From the NCBI GenBank assembly GCA_052386455.1, contig JBQTKD010000042.1, positions 1 to 64,000 on the forward strand: a stretch of 64,000 nucleotides of DNA, given 5' to 3'. This DNA is from JBQTKD01 sp052386455 (GTDB lineage: Bacteria > Actinomycetota > Actinomycetes > Sporichthyales > Sporichthyaceae). A model generated the notes under the pieces. It was not told the DNA's origin. It ran no database searches and saw only the letters and a list, made by a program, of their open reading frames with translations. The number at the start of each line of letters is the position of its first letter. Positions within the stretch are counted from its first letter, which is position 1. This document shows, one piece after another, positions 1-6,543 of the stretch. The position numbers were made by a program, and so were the translations under genes.

Positions 1-1
1 G

Positions 2-94
2 TTCCACTACGAGAAGTCCGGCGACGGCTGGTGGTGCGGCCACACGGGCAGCCCTGACACGGACGGGCAGATGATCCAGGGGTACGTCCGATGA
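2..94 (+). CDS. C-terminal end of an unidentified protein (partial)
   Basis: An open frame enters from the left edge and gives about 30 residues, including the stretch SGDGWWCGHTGS, before a TGA at 92-94. The stop overlaps the ATG of the next gene as ATGA, so the two are probably translationally coupled. The fragment is too short to assign a family. Confidence 0.5.
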   Translation, partial: FHYEKSGDGWWCGHTGSPDTDGQMIQGYVR

Positions 95-816
95 CCTGCC
101 AGGATGCCCTCGTGGTGGATGAGCTTAACGACGAGCCGCGTACTGACCCGTGGTATCGCGCCCGCCGCGCCATCGTCGGTATGGCCAGTGCAGTCGTGCT
201 GGTTGTGGTCGGGGCCGGAGTCCTTGGAACGCGCGTATTTGGTGGCCCGGGACCTGTACCGGTAGAGAAGCCGCGGTTCTCCAACGTCCTGCCTACCGCC
301 AAGCCGGGTCAGGACGTGTTCTCGGCCGGATTCATGGCGATCCGAGACAAGGGCAAGGACATCGAGATCCTCAAGGTCGAGGCGAATACCACTCCGAACG
401 TCGAGTACGTCGACACCGGGGCGCAATGGCCGCGCGACGTCGAAGCGAACCGCACCAACCCGGGCAACAACTTCGGGTTCCCGCTGAGCTTCAGAGGACA
501 GGTTCAGCGCCAGCATCCCGCGATTGGCGTCACCATCCCGGCCGAGGAGCTGGACTACGTCCCAACGTGGTGGGACAGCGACCAGAAGCCGGCGCTCTGG
601 GTGATCGTCGGGTTCCGGTTGACCTCCGGCGACGTGGGGGCCGTCAACGGGATCCGCGTGACCTACAAGTTCGGCGGCAAGACGAAGCGTCAGTTCTTCG
701 AGCACGCTGTGATCGTGTGCAAGGCCGGCAACGACCTCTGCCGCAAGGGCAACCCCGGCCGCTACGGCGAGCACGTGCTCACCGAGTTCGGCCTCGTCCC
801 CAAGGGCACCTACTAA
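91..816 (+). CDS. Single-pass membrane-anchored protein of unknown function
   Basis: This 241-residue protein has a short cytoplasmic N-terminus, one hydrophobic helix at about residues 27-49, and an extracytoplasmic domain of about 190 residues with two cysteines near the C-terminus (VCKAGNDLC). I do not recognise the family. The start ATG overlaps the previous stop (ATGA), so it is the distal gene of a two-gene unit whose first member lies mostly outside the window. It converges on the pilus-side gene at 875-1132, with a hairpin between them. There is no clear functional link to the pili. Confidence 0.75.
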   Translation: MTCQDALVVDELNDEPRTDPWYRARRAIVGMASAVVLVVVGAGVLGTRVFGGPGPVPVEKPRFSNVLPTAKPGQDVFSAGFMAIRDKGKDIEILKVEANTTPNVEYVDTGAQWPRDVEANRTNPGNNFGFPLSFRGQVQRQHPAIGVTIPAEELDYVPTWWDSDQKPALWVIVGFRLTSGDVGAVNGIRVTYKFGGKTKRQFFEHAVIVCKAGNDLCRKGNPGRYGEHVLTEFGLVPKGTY

Positions 817-829
817 CGCCACCGCGCAG

Positions 830-858
830 GGCCCGCCACGTGTGCTGCGTGGCGGGCC
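830..858. terminator. Bidirectional hairpin between convergent genes
   Basis: An 11-bp perfect inverted repeat (830-840 with 848-858, arm GGCCCGCCACG) encloses a 7-base loop. It lies just after the stop at 816 and before the convergent gene end at 875. A short T-containing stretch follows on the plus strand. It fits a shared intrinsic terminator. Confidence 0.7.
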
Positions 859-874
859 TTTCGGAGTATGCGGG

Positions 875-1132
875 CTACTGGGCGTTCTCGAGGATGCGGC
901 GGGCGGCGCGCTCGCCGTCGCCGTCGGGGCTGTTCAGGCGCTCCGTGGAGATGCCGTACTGGTCGACGGTGCCGTCGTCGCCGGCCGCGCTCACGACGAG
1001 TGCGCCGCCGGTGGCGATCGCCGCGCCCAGGAGCGCGGCGACGACCGCGGTGGCCACGGGGTGGCGGGAAATCCAACGAGCCTTCGCGGGCGTCGCAGGG
1101 GCGGCGGCGGTGGTGTCCTGGAGCAGAGCCAT
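875..1132 (-). CDS. Small membrane protein at the edge of the pilus locus
   Basis: This 85-residue product has a basic stretch (KARWISRHP) followed by a small-residue-rich transmembrane helix at about residues 26-48, then a charged external tail. The family is not recognised. A GAGG element sits about 7 bases before the ATG. It is the last minus-strand gene of the pilin cluster. A weak WhiG-like promoter match is present 110 bases upstream (1242-1269). Membership of the pilus regulon is inferred from position only. Confidence 0.6.
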   Translation of the reverse strand: MALLQDTTAAAPATPAKARWISRHPVATAVVAALLGAAIATGGALVVSAAGDDGTVDQYGISTERLNSPDGDGERAARRILENAQ

Positions 1133-1241
1133 CTCAAGTCCTCGAATCGAACGGATCGGTTGTCGAGAACACTCTGCGGCCGCGCGCGTTCCGGGGCGCC
1201 CGTCGTTCGGGCACTCTGTGCGGGGCGAAACGGCTCAAGAT

Positions 1242-1269
1242 CCATCGGCCGTTCGGCCCTCGACGATGA
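1242..1269 (-). promoter_or_regulatory. Weak WhiG-type promoter candidate upstream of the 85-residue gene
   Basis: Read on the minus strand, TCAT at 1266-1269 is followed by a 16-base spacer and GCCGATGG at 1242-1249. The -10 part and spacer match the other pilus promoters, but the -35 has a mismatch and the leader would be about 110 bases. The rest of 1133-1320 holds no gene that I can support. Confidence 0.3.
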
Positions 1270-1320
1270 AAGCCCGGCGCTCGCCGTGCGGGGACCGGGC
1301 CGGCGGATCGCCGAGGCGGG

Positions 1321-1719
1321 CTACCAGTTGGAGCGGCTCGTGGTCAGTGTTTGCTGAGTGCGCGTCAGATTGCGCAGGCCGGGGAGGTGCTTGAACAGCA
1401 CGGTCTCGGTGGACTTGCTGATCGTCAGGGTGACCGAGCCGTCCGAGTGGATGCGGAAGGTCTTCGGGTCGATGGTCTCGCCGTGCGTGTCGGCGACGGA
1501 CTTGGCCGCGTCGAACGCCAGCTGGGCGTTGTCCGGAGTTGCGTCCCGCTCGAACGCGATGGCCGAGACCGCTGCCCGCCCCGCCTCGCCGGCGTTGTCC
1601 TCGGCCGCAATCTGCATGAGCGCGATCGAGCCGGAGTCGAACGCCACCACGATCGGCAGCACGATCAGCGGCGTGACGGTGAGGATGCGGGTGAGCGAAC
1701 CGGAGCCGAGGAGGAGCAC
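1321..1719 (-). CDS. Small membrane-anchored pilus-locus protein (TadE-like topology)
   Basis: The 132-residue protein starts with a short N-terminus and one hydrophobic helix at about residues 9-27 (contains LIVLPIVVAF), followed by an acidic, Ala-rich extracellular domain. The topology resembles TadE-like minor pilins, but there is no classical GFTLIE prepilin site and the family is unproven. The GTG start at 1719 is chosen because GCAGGAGG lies just upstream. It lies 83 bases after the second pilin gene and has its own WhiG-type promoter candidate at 1778-1805, whose -35 overlaps the pilin stop codon. Confidence 0.65.
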   Translation of the reverse strand: MLLLGSGSLTRILTVTPLIVLPIVVAFDSGSIALMQIAAEDNAGEAGRAAVSAIAFERDATPDNAQLAFDAAKSVADTHGETIDPKTFRIHSDGSVTLTISKSTETVLFKHLPGLRNLTRTQQTLTTSRSNW

Positions 1720-1777
1720 GGCACCTCCTGCGGAGGATCGGAGCGGACGGGGAAGTGGGACATCTGCGTCGTTGAAT

Positions 1778-1805
1778 GCATCGGTGCAGGTGAGGGGACC
1801 CTTTA
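1778..1805 (-). promoter_or_regulatory. WhiG-type promoter candidate for the gene at 1321-1719
   Basis: On the minus strand TAAA (1802-1805), a 16-base spacer and ACCGATGC (1778-1785) match the sigma-28/WhiG class. The -35 lies over the stop codon of the upstream pilin gene. The leader to the GTG at 1719 would be about 55 bases. Confidence 0.55.
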
Positions 1806-2267
1806 GCCGACGAGGTTGGCCGAGGTGAACTCGACGCCGCAGTCTTGAGTGCCGACCGGCTGCAGGCCGCCCGCAAGGGAGTTCCAGATCGCCGTGCGGT
1901 CGGCGTTGGCGTTGCCGACCACGACGCAGTAGCTGGCGCCCGCGGCGGACAGGTAGACGGCCGCGGTGTTGTTCGGGGAGAGCACAACGACCTCCTCGAC
2001 GTCGTCCGGGTCCGGCGTCGCGAAGGCGATCCGATCGCCCGTCAGCGGAAGGGACGCGGGGTAGGCCTGGGCGTCGGCGTAGTAGCTCTCCAGCTGCGTC
2101 GCGATCGCGCGGGCGTCCGACTTCTCGCCGGCCTCGAACGCCTTCTTGCGTTGGGAGAGGAACACCGGGATCGCGACGGCTGCGAGGACGCCGATGATCA
2201 CGATGACCACCAGGATCTCGATGAGCGTGAAGCCGCGGTCCTCGGTGCTGTGCGGCATGGGCTTCAT
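1803..2267 (-). CDS. Type IV pilin, second copy
   Basis: A 154-residue prepilin. After a short charged leader ending in DRG, the cleavage site and helix read GFTLIEILVVIVIIGVLAAV, with the conserved Phe+1 and Glu+5. The mature helix continues with LSQRKKAFEAGEKSDARAI, almost the same as in the neighbouring major pilin. The C-terminal half has a Cys pair (YCVVVG and DCGVEF) typical of a pilin disulfide loop. PilD (25892-26677) should process it. The ATG at 2267 is preferred over 2258 and over the upstream extension. A sigma-28-like -10 box (GCCGATTG, 2287-2294) lies 20 bases upstream, but no matching -35 is seen. Confidence 0.9.
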   Translation of the reverse strand: MKPMPHSTEDRGFTLIEILVVIVIIGVLAAVAIPVFLSQRKKAFEAGEKSDARAIATQLESYYADAQAYPASLPLTGDRIAFATPDPDDVEEVVVLSPNNTAAVYLSAAGASYCVVVGNANADRTAIWNSLAGGLQPVGTQDCGVEFTSANLVG

Positions 2268-2383
2268 CCGTCCTGCTCTCTGCTCGCAATCGGCGATCAG
2301 CAGGAGTCTCGACACCCGAGAGCGCGGATCTTCACCCAGCCATTGCAAAGACTCTGGATGCTCAGAACCCCTTGCCGGTAGGC

Positions 2384-2424
2384 AAAAACGCGAACGCCGC
2401 CCCCGGGTGAACCCGGAGGCGGCG
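2384..2424 (-). terminator. Intrinsic terminator after the major pilin gene
   Basis: A nearly perfect 14-bp stem (2395-2408 with 2411-2424, one mismatch) with a 2-base loop is followed on the minus strand by a five-T run (2384-2388). It lies 20 bases after the stop of the 2444-2935 pilin gene. It would separate abundant pilin mRNA from the second pilin gene. Confidence 0.85.
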
Positions 2425-2443
2425 ACGAGCGTGCTGGGTGACG

Positions 2444-2935
2444 CTAGAGGACGGAGGTCGCGAAGGTAGCGGCCGGGCAGAGCTGGACGGCGCTGTCCGC
2501 GACCAGCGGCTGCAGACCTCCGGCCTCGGAGTTGTAGACCGCGGTCTTGTCGGTAGAGGTGCTGGTGACCTCGATGCAGAAGCCACCGGTGCCGGCCGAC
2601 TTGTAGACCTTGGCGGTGTTGTTCGGCGAGAGCACCACGTAGTCGTCGCCCGCCTGGACCGCGCCGCCGACGCCGGTACCGAAGGTGACCCGCGGGGCCA
2701 CGTAGGTCAGCGTCGCCGGGTAGACCTGGGAGTCGGTGTAGAAGGTCTCCATCTGGGTCGCCAGGGAGCGGGCGTCCGACTTCTGGCTGGCCTCGAAGCC
2801 CTTCTTCCGCTGCGAGAGGAAGATCGGGATGGCGATGGCGGCCAGGATGCCGATGATGATGATGACGACGAGGAGCTCGATGAGGGTGAAGCCCTTGTCG
2901 TTGCGGCCGAGCTTCTTCTCGAGGAAGGTGCGCAT
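2444..2935 (-). CDS. pilA: Major type IV pilin (PilA-like)
   Basis: A 163-residue prepilin. The leader is MRTFLEKKLGRNDKG, then the class III prepilin site and hydrophobic helix FTLIELLVVIIIIGILAA with Glu+5. The helix is followed by LSQRKKGFEASQKSDARSL. A C-terminal Cys pair (FCIEV and LCPAA) would form the D-loop. The ATG at 2935 has AGGAG nine bases upstream. It is likely the major subunit, because it has its own WhiG-type promoter, a long leader of about 90 bases and a strong terminator. It is divergent from the secreted repeat protein at 3243. The second pilin at 1803-2267 is a paralogue. Confidence 0.92.
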   Translation of the reverse strand: MRTFLEKKLGRNDKGFTLIELLVVIIIIGILAAIAIPIFLSQRKKGFEASQKSDARSLATQMETFYTDSQVYPATLTYVAPRVTFGTGVGGAVQAGDDYVVLSPNNTAKVYKSAGTGGFCIEVTSTSTDKTAVYNSEAGGLQPLVADSAVQLCPAATFATSVL

Positions 2936-3028
2936 GGGAGGTAACTCCTGTTGGGGGTTGGGGTGTAGTCCGCTACCTCTGTGGGGGAGAGGTGGGCGGC
3001 GACTGGGTGCCGCCCGGAACTGACGAGA

Positions 3029-3056
3029 ACGTCGGCGACCGATGGGGCCGGCTTGA
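3029..3056 (-). promoter_or_regulatory. WhiG-type promoter of pilA
   Basis: Minus strand: TCAA (3053-3056), 16-base spacer, GCCGACGT (3029-3036). The extended -35 CTCAAGCC is the same as in front of pilT2. The leader to the pilA ATG is about 90 bases. The 2936-3242 gap is a divergent control region holding this site and the one at 3179-3206. Confidence 0.6.
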
Positions 3057-3178
3057 GGGTCGCGACGAAAGTCCTTTGCCAATCGCAGTCACAGTTGGGC
3101 AACTGTCCAGATCCGACCTGATGCAGCGTCAGGTTCCCTCCCTGCGTGGGGAAACCGCCGATGTCCGGTTTGTCCGGC

Positions 3179-3206
3179 TCAAGTGGCCTGCGCGGCATAC
3201 CGAAGC
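3179..3206 (+). promoter_or_regulatory. WhiG-type promoter of the secreted repeat protein gene
   Basis: TCAA (3179-3182), 16-base spacer, ACCGAAGC (3199-3206). The leader to the GTG at 3243 is about 30 bases. The site faces away from the pilA promoter in the same intergenic region. Confidence 0.5.
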
Positions 3207-3242
3207 TCTCGGTGCATATCGTCGAGAGCTGAGGAGTTGCCG

Positions 3243-4118
3243 GTGCGTACGTCGCGAATCGGTGAGGTTGTTGCGGCCGTCGCCGTCGTTTCCGGTGTGG
3301 TGGCCGCCGGTGCCGTGTACGCGAACAACCTCGGGGAGGGACCGGAGCGCGTGCAGGTGGCCGACCTCGCTTCGGCGACGAGCGACCAGGCGAGCACCGT
3401 GGCCGAGAGGGCGACCGAGAAGGTCGTCGCGCCGGTCCCGTCCACGCCGGTCCCGGCCAAGGTGCCCGCCGTCGATACGGTGCAGAAGTTCGTCGCGACT
3501 CCGAAGCCGGCGAAGGCGGTCTGCAGCGCGCGCAAGGGCGCCGTGGCACTCACGGTGGACGCGTTGGTCCACGCCCTCGGAGCGCCGGGCGGCACGGTGC
3601 GCAGCGAGGCGGCCGAATCGACGATCGTGGCGCGACCGGCCAAGGGCAACGGGTGCACGAAGAACGTCAAGCTGTTCATGGGCGAGAACTACGCCTTCGA
3701 AGGCCGGTTGCCCTACGGCAGCTGGGTGTTGGACGCTTCGCTGAGCGGCGCACGGAAGTCCGTCGCTCTCCTGGTGGACGGTGCCAGCGTGGCCGTGGCT
3801 CCGCAGCTGCTCGACGGAAACTGCGGTGGAGTGGCCGAGGTCGAGGTGCGGACGCGGACCGAGGACTCCGAGCTCGGACTCAGCGGCCCGCTTCCCGGTA
3901 CGAAGGTGACCGCCAAGCGAGTCCCGGACGGCGAGTGCGCGATCCCCGCCCAGTCCACCTTCACGACCGGCGCCGACGGCACCTTCGTCGGAAGCCTCGG
4001 GTACGGCGACTGGATGTTCTCGATGGGCACCGGCGATCAGCGCATCAGCGAGTTCGTCGTCGTCGGCAGGGACACCGACGAGATCGAGCTGACCCGCACC
4101 GTCGACGTCCTCGGCTAA
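3243..4118 (+). CDS. Secreted or anchored protein with two YGxW repeats, pilus-associated
   Basis: The product is 291 residues. It begins with an N-terminal signal-anchor helix at about residues 6-26 and a Pro/Ala-rich linker. Two related beta-rich repeats follow, each with a Gly-x-Cys element and then a Gly-x-Leu-x-Tyr-Gly-x-Trp signature (RLPYGSW and SLGYGDW). The same signature occurs in the next gene. I do not recognise the domain. The GTG start at 3243 is chosen because GAGGAG lies six bases upstream. A WhiG-type promoter is in place. A surface or pilus-accessory role (minor subunit, adhesin or assembly factor) is inferred from the regulon only. Confidence 0.75.
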   Translation: MRTSRIGEVVAAVAVVSGVVAAGAVYANNLGEGPERVQVADLASATSDQASTVAERATEKVVAPVPSTPVPAKVPAVDTVQKFVATPKPAKAVCSARKGAVALTVDALVHALGAPGGTVRSEAAESTIVARPAKGNGCTKNVKLFMGENYAFEGRLPYGSWVLDASLSGARKSVALLVDGASVAVAPQLLDGNCGGVAEVEVRTRTEDSELGLSGPLPGTKVTAKRVPDGECAIPAQSTFTTGADGTFVGSLGYGDWMFSMGTGDQRISEFVVVGRDTDEIELTRTVDVLG

Positions 4119-4129
4119 CCACCACCGCC

Positions 4130-4221
4130 CTTACGTCCGCTCGAACGTGTTGCGTCCGCTCATCCGAGGCCTATAGCCCACATCTGAGCGGACCCAACGG
4201 AGATTGAGCGGACGCAACGGA
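4130..4221. repeat. Four-copy direct/inverted repeat cluster (GCGTCCGCTCA family)
   Basis: A motif of about 13 bases occurs four times: near 4132-4144 and 4150-4162 in one orientation (TGCGTCCGCTCA), and at 4185-4200 and 4205-4220 in the other (TGAGCGGACSCAACGG). The pairs can form nested hairpins. It lies between two pilus-linked genes, after the stop at 4118. It could be a terminator, a repeated extragenic palindrome or a regulator site. I cannot decide from one locus. Confidence 0.6.
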
Positions 4222-4234
4222 TCGGTGGCTCGGC

Positions 4235-4262
4235 TCAACTCGGTGATCATCGGCGCCGATGC
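4235..4262 (+). promoter_or_regulatory. WhiG-type promoter of the second YGxW-repeat gene
   Basis: TCAA (4235-4238), 16-base spacer, GCCGATGC (4255-4262), about 34 bases before the GTG at 4297. It is one of the closest matches to the sigma-28 -10 consensus in the window. Confidence 0.6.
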
Positions 4263-4296
4263 ACAGGGAACGCCAACGAAGCAGGGGAGCCGAACG

Positions 4297-5319
4297 GTGC
4301 ACGGGTCGAGTCAGGCCGAGGGACGGTCCCGGCGAAAGCCTCCGGAGAAGCGTGCGAGCTTCGCCTCGGCCGTGGCCACCGGTGCGGTACTCGCGGCCGT
4401 CGTCGCCGGCGGCGGCATTCTGCTCAACGCCGCAGGCGACGGTGGCGGTTCGGTGACCCAGTTGGACACCGGCGGTGGTTCGGGCTCCGCGGACGAGCTG
4501 GTGGAACAGATTCCGCTGGCCGAAGGCGCCGCCCCGGGCGCTCCCGAGTCCGGGGGGTTCCTGATCCCGGACTCGCTGAACATCCCCGACATCGAGATCC
4601 CGGACCTCACCGGCTCGTTCGTGGGCAGCGGCACCCCGCTCGCTCCGAGCGGCTCGGCGGGAGGGGCGAGGCCGAAGACGAACCCCGCGCCACCGAGCGG
4701 CGGCGGGTCGACCCCGAACGCGGCAACCTGCCCGACCTTCGAGGCTCCCGCCACGGTCGCGGTCAACACCGTCTATCCGGGCGGCAGCGCCGGCGACACC
4801 GTCGCCACGAGCAGCGGAACGCTGCGCGCCACGCGGGCCGCGTTCGGGCCCTGTGCGGCGAAGACCGTCGAGTTCGCCGTGGTCGACGGCCGCGCGACGG
4901 GGCCGCTCGGCTACGGCGCCTGGCTGCTGGCCCTCGACGACGCCAGCGCGGTCACGCAATGGCCGGTCGTCGTCGTGACGTCCACCAACGCGATCGCGGC
5001 CACGGCCAACGCGGAGGGCATCTGCTCCACGAAGGCGACCACGGTGACGGTCACCGCCACGAACAAGCCGCTGGTCCTCGGCCTGCTCGGCACCCCACTG
5101 ATCTCCGGCAAGGTCGTCGCGACCCCGGCGGCGAAGAACGGGCCGTGCCTGCCGAGCGCGGCCGTGCCCATCCAGCTCGACCTGCTGGGCAGGGGAACCG
5201 TCGAGCTCGCGCCCGGGACCTGGACGTTCACCGTGGCCGGTCGCTCGCTCGTCGAACCGGTCACCGTCGTCGCCGCCGAGTCCGGCGGGGAGCAGAGCGC
5301 CGTCCTCGTTGTGAAGTGA
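4297..5319 (+). CDS. Secreted or anchored protein with YGxW-type repeats, second copy
   Basis: A 340-residue protein. It has a basic N-terminus (SRRKPPEKR), a transmembrane helix at about residues 22-45, a low-complexity Gly/Ser/Pro linker to about residue 145, and two beta-rich repeats. The first repeat has PCAAKTVEF and PLGYGAW, clearly like the repeats in 3243-4118. The second has PCLPSA and LAPGTW. The family is not recognised. The GTG start at 4297 has AGGGGAG seven bases upstream. The linker suggests display of the repeats away from the membrane. A partner role in the pilus is inferred from its own WhiG-type promoter and neighbours. Confidence 0.75.
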   Translation: MHGSSQAEGRSRRKPPEKRASFASAVATGAVLAAVVAGGGILLNAAGDGGGSVTQLDTGGGSGSADELVEQIPLAEGAAPGAPESGGFLIPDSLNIPDIEIPDLTGSFVGSGTPLAPSGSAGGARPKTNPAPPSGGGSTPNAATCPTFEAPATVAVNTVYPGGSAGDTVATSSGTLRATRAAFGPCAAKTVEFAVVDGRATGPLGYGAWLLALDDASAVTQWPVVVVTSTNAIAATANAEGICSTKATTVTVTATNKPLVLGLLGTPLISGKVVATPAAKNGPCLPSAAVPIQLDLLGRGTVELAPGTWTFTVAGRSLVEPVTVVAAESGGEQSAVLVVK

Positions 5320-5374
5320 CACGGCGTCACTGCAAAGGACGGGTCTCGATTCCGCACAACCCGGTTCGCGGCAC

Positions 5375-5402
5375 TCAAGCACGGTTTGGCGGAAGCCGAA
5401 GT
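5375..5402 (+). promoter_or_regulatory. WhiG-type promoter of the minor pilin operon
   Basis: TCAA (5375-5378), 16-base spacer, GCCGAAGT (5395-5402), with the extended -35 CTCAAGCA. The GTG start at 5436 follows after 33 bases. It would drive three tightly packed genes up to 8667. Confidence 0.6.
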
Positions 5403-5435
5403 TCCCGGCGAGTGTCTTCCCGCCCGAGGAGTTCC

Positions 5436-5876
5436 GTGCCCAGTCGTATCCGTCGCGATCGCCACGGCGACGCCGGCTTCAGCCTGATGGAAGTCGTGGT
5501 TGCGCTGGGCGTCTTCTCGCTCATCGCGACGGCGGGAGCCGGGACCATGATCAAGTCCTTGAACACGTCGGCGGACAACCGCGAGCGGGTGCGCGCGGCG
5601 AGCCTTGCGGACCAGGAAATCGAGCGGACGCGGGCCGCCTTCCGGGTCTCGCCGGCGTCGGTCCTCGACGACCTCGACGCGGCCTACGACGTCGGAGTCG
5701 AGGGCGACCTCTACTCGGTCGTCCGCGACGTCACCTGGCTGAACAAGGACGGCACCACCGTCGGCGGCCCGTTCGACGCGACGACCGGCGAGCTGCTGCG
5801 CGTGGAGGTCCGGGTGCGGTGGCAGAGCCTGGACGCCGCCCGCCCCGCCGTCATCAACACGACGGTGCTGTCGTGA
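5436..5876 (+). CDS. Minor pilin / pseudopilin (PilV/GspI-like)
   Basis: A 146-residue prepilin. The leader VPSRIRRDRHGDAG is followed by FSLMEVVVALGVFSLIA, which carries the prepilin peptidase site with Glu+5 and a hydrophobic helix, then a soluble domain. The GTG at 5436 has GAGGAG four bases upstream. Its stop overlaps the next start as GTGA. With the two genes that follow it forms a PilV/PilW/PilX-like minor pilin set, which in other Tfp systems primes assembly and sits at the tip. Confidence 0.85.
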   Translation: MPSRIRRDRHGDAGFSLMEVVVALGVFSLIATAGAGTMIKSLNTSADNRERVRAASLADQEIERTRAAFRVSPASVLDDLDAAYDVGVEGDLYSVVRDVTWLNKDGTTVGGPFDATTGELLRVEVRVRWQSLDAARPAVINTTVLS

Positions 5877-6541
5877 AGCCGCGCCGGGACACCGGGGCCG
5901 GCCTCGTCGAGGTCATGGTCGGGGTCGTGATCTTCTCCGTGGTGACGGGGCTGCTCGCCACCTTCTCCGTCGACATGATCCGCAAGGGCTCCGGGACCAC
6001 GAGCCGGCTCGGCAACACCGACCAGCTGCGCGTGGCGATGGACGAGATCAGCAAGGGGCTGCGGATCGCCGTACGGCCCGAGCAGCTCAACCCCGCCTGC
6101 ACCGTTGCGTGCGACGTCACCTTCTACGCACCCACCGCGACGTCGCTCGCGTTCTACGCCAACCACGGCGACGCCGCGGGGCCGCGGCTGACGACCTACC
6201 GAGTCGAGGCGGACCCGCAGCACCCCGGCACCGGACGCTTGGTCGCGACCCTGCGGCCCGCCGCCACCCCGGTGGCGCTGAGCAGCACCTCGAGCACGTG
6301 CGCCACCGGCTGCGCGGAGCGCACCCTCGTCCGCGGCCTGACCTGGCCGGTGCCGGCGGCGCCCTTCGTCTACGCCGGAGCCTCCTGCGCCACCGCCCTC
6401 GCGCAGCCCTCCGCGCCCGGGGCCGTCTCGCCGTCCGTCGCCTGCGTCGCGGTCGACCTGCGCACCGCCGGCGGGCGCGACTACGCCGGCACCAGCGTCA
6501 CCTCCACCGTCTTCCTGCCGAACTCCGCGATTGGGCGTTGA
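5873..6541 (+). CDS. Minor pilin / pseudopilin (PilW/GspJ-like)
   Basis: A 222-residue protein. The short leader VKPRRDTG is followed by AGLVEVMVGVVIFSVVTGLL, a diverged prepilin site in which Ala replaces Phe at +1 and Glu+5 is kept. A larger soluble domain with several Cys pairs (CTVACD, CATGC) follows. The start is the GTG in the GTGA overlap with the upstream gene. Size and gene order fit PilW. The +1 residue should still allow cleavage by PilD, as in other pseudopilins. Confidence 0.8.
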   Translation: MKPRRDTGAGLVEVMVGVVIFSVVTGLLATFSVDMIRKGSGTTSRLGNTDQLRVAMDEISKGLRIAVRPEQLNPACTVACDVTFYAPTATSLAFYANHGDAAGPRLTTYRVEADPQHPGTGRLVATLRPAATPVALSSTSSTCATGCAERTLVRGLTWPVPAAPFVYAGASCATALAQPSAPGAVSPSVACVAVDLRTAGGRDYAGTSVTSTVFLPNSAIGR

Positions 6542-6543
6542 GC

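Noticed and set aside
2287..2294. GCCGATTG as a WhiG -10 box for the second pilin gene
   Set aside because: The -10 is a good match, but 16 bases upstream stands TGTC, not T(A/C)AA, so I did not count it as a ninth promoter.
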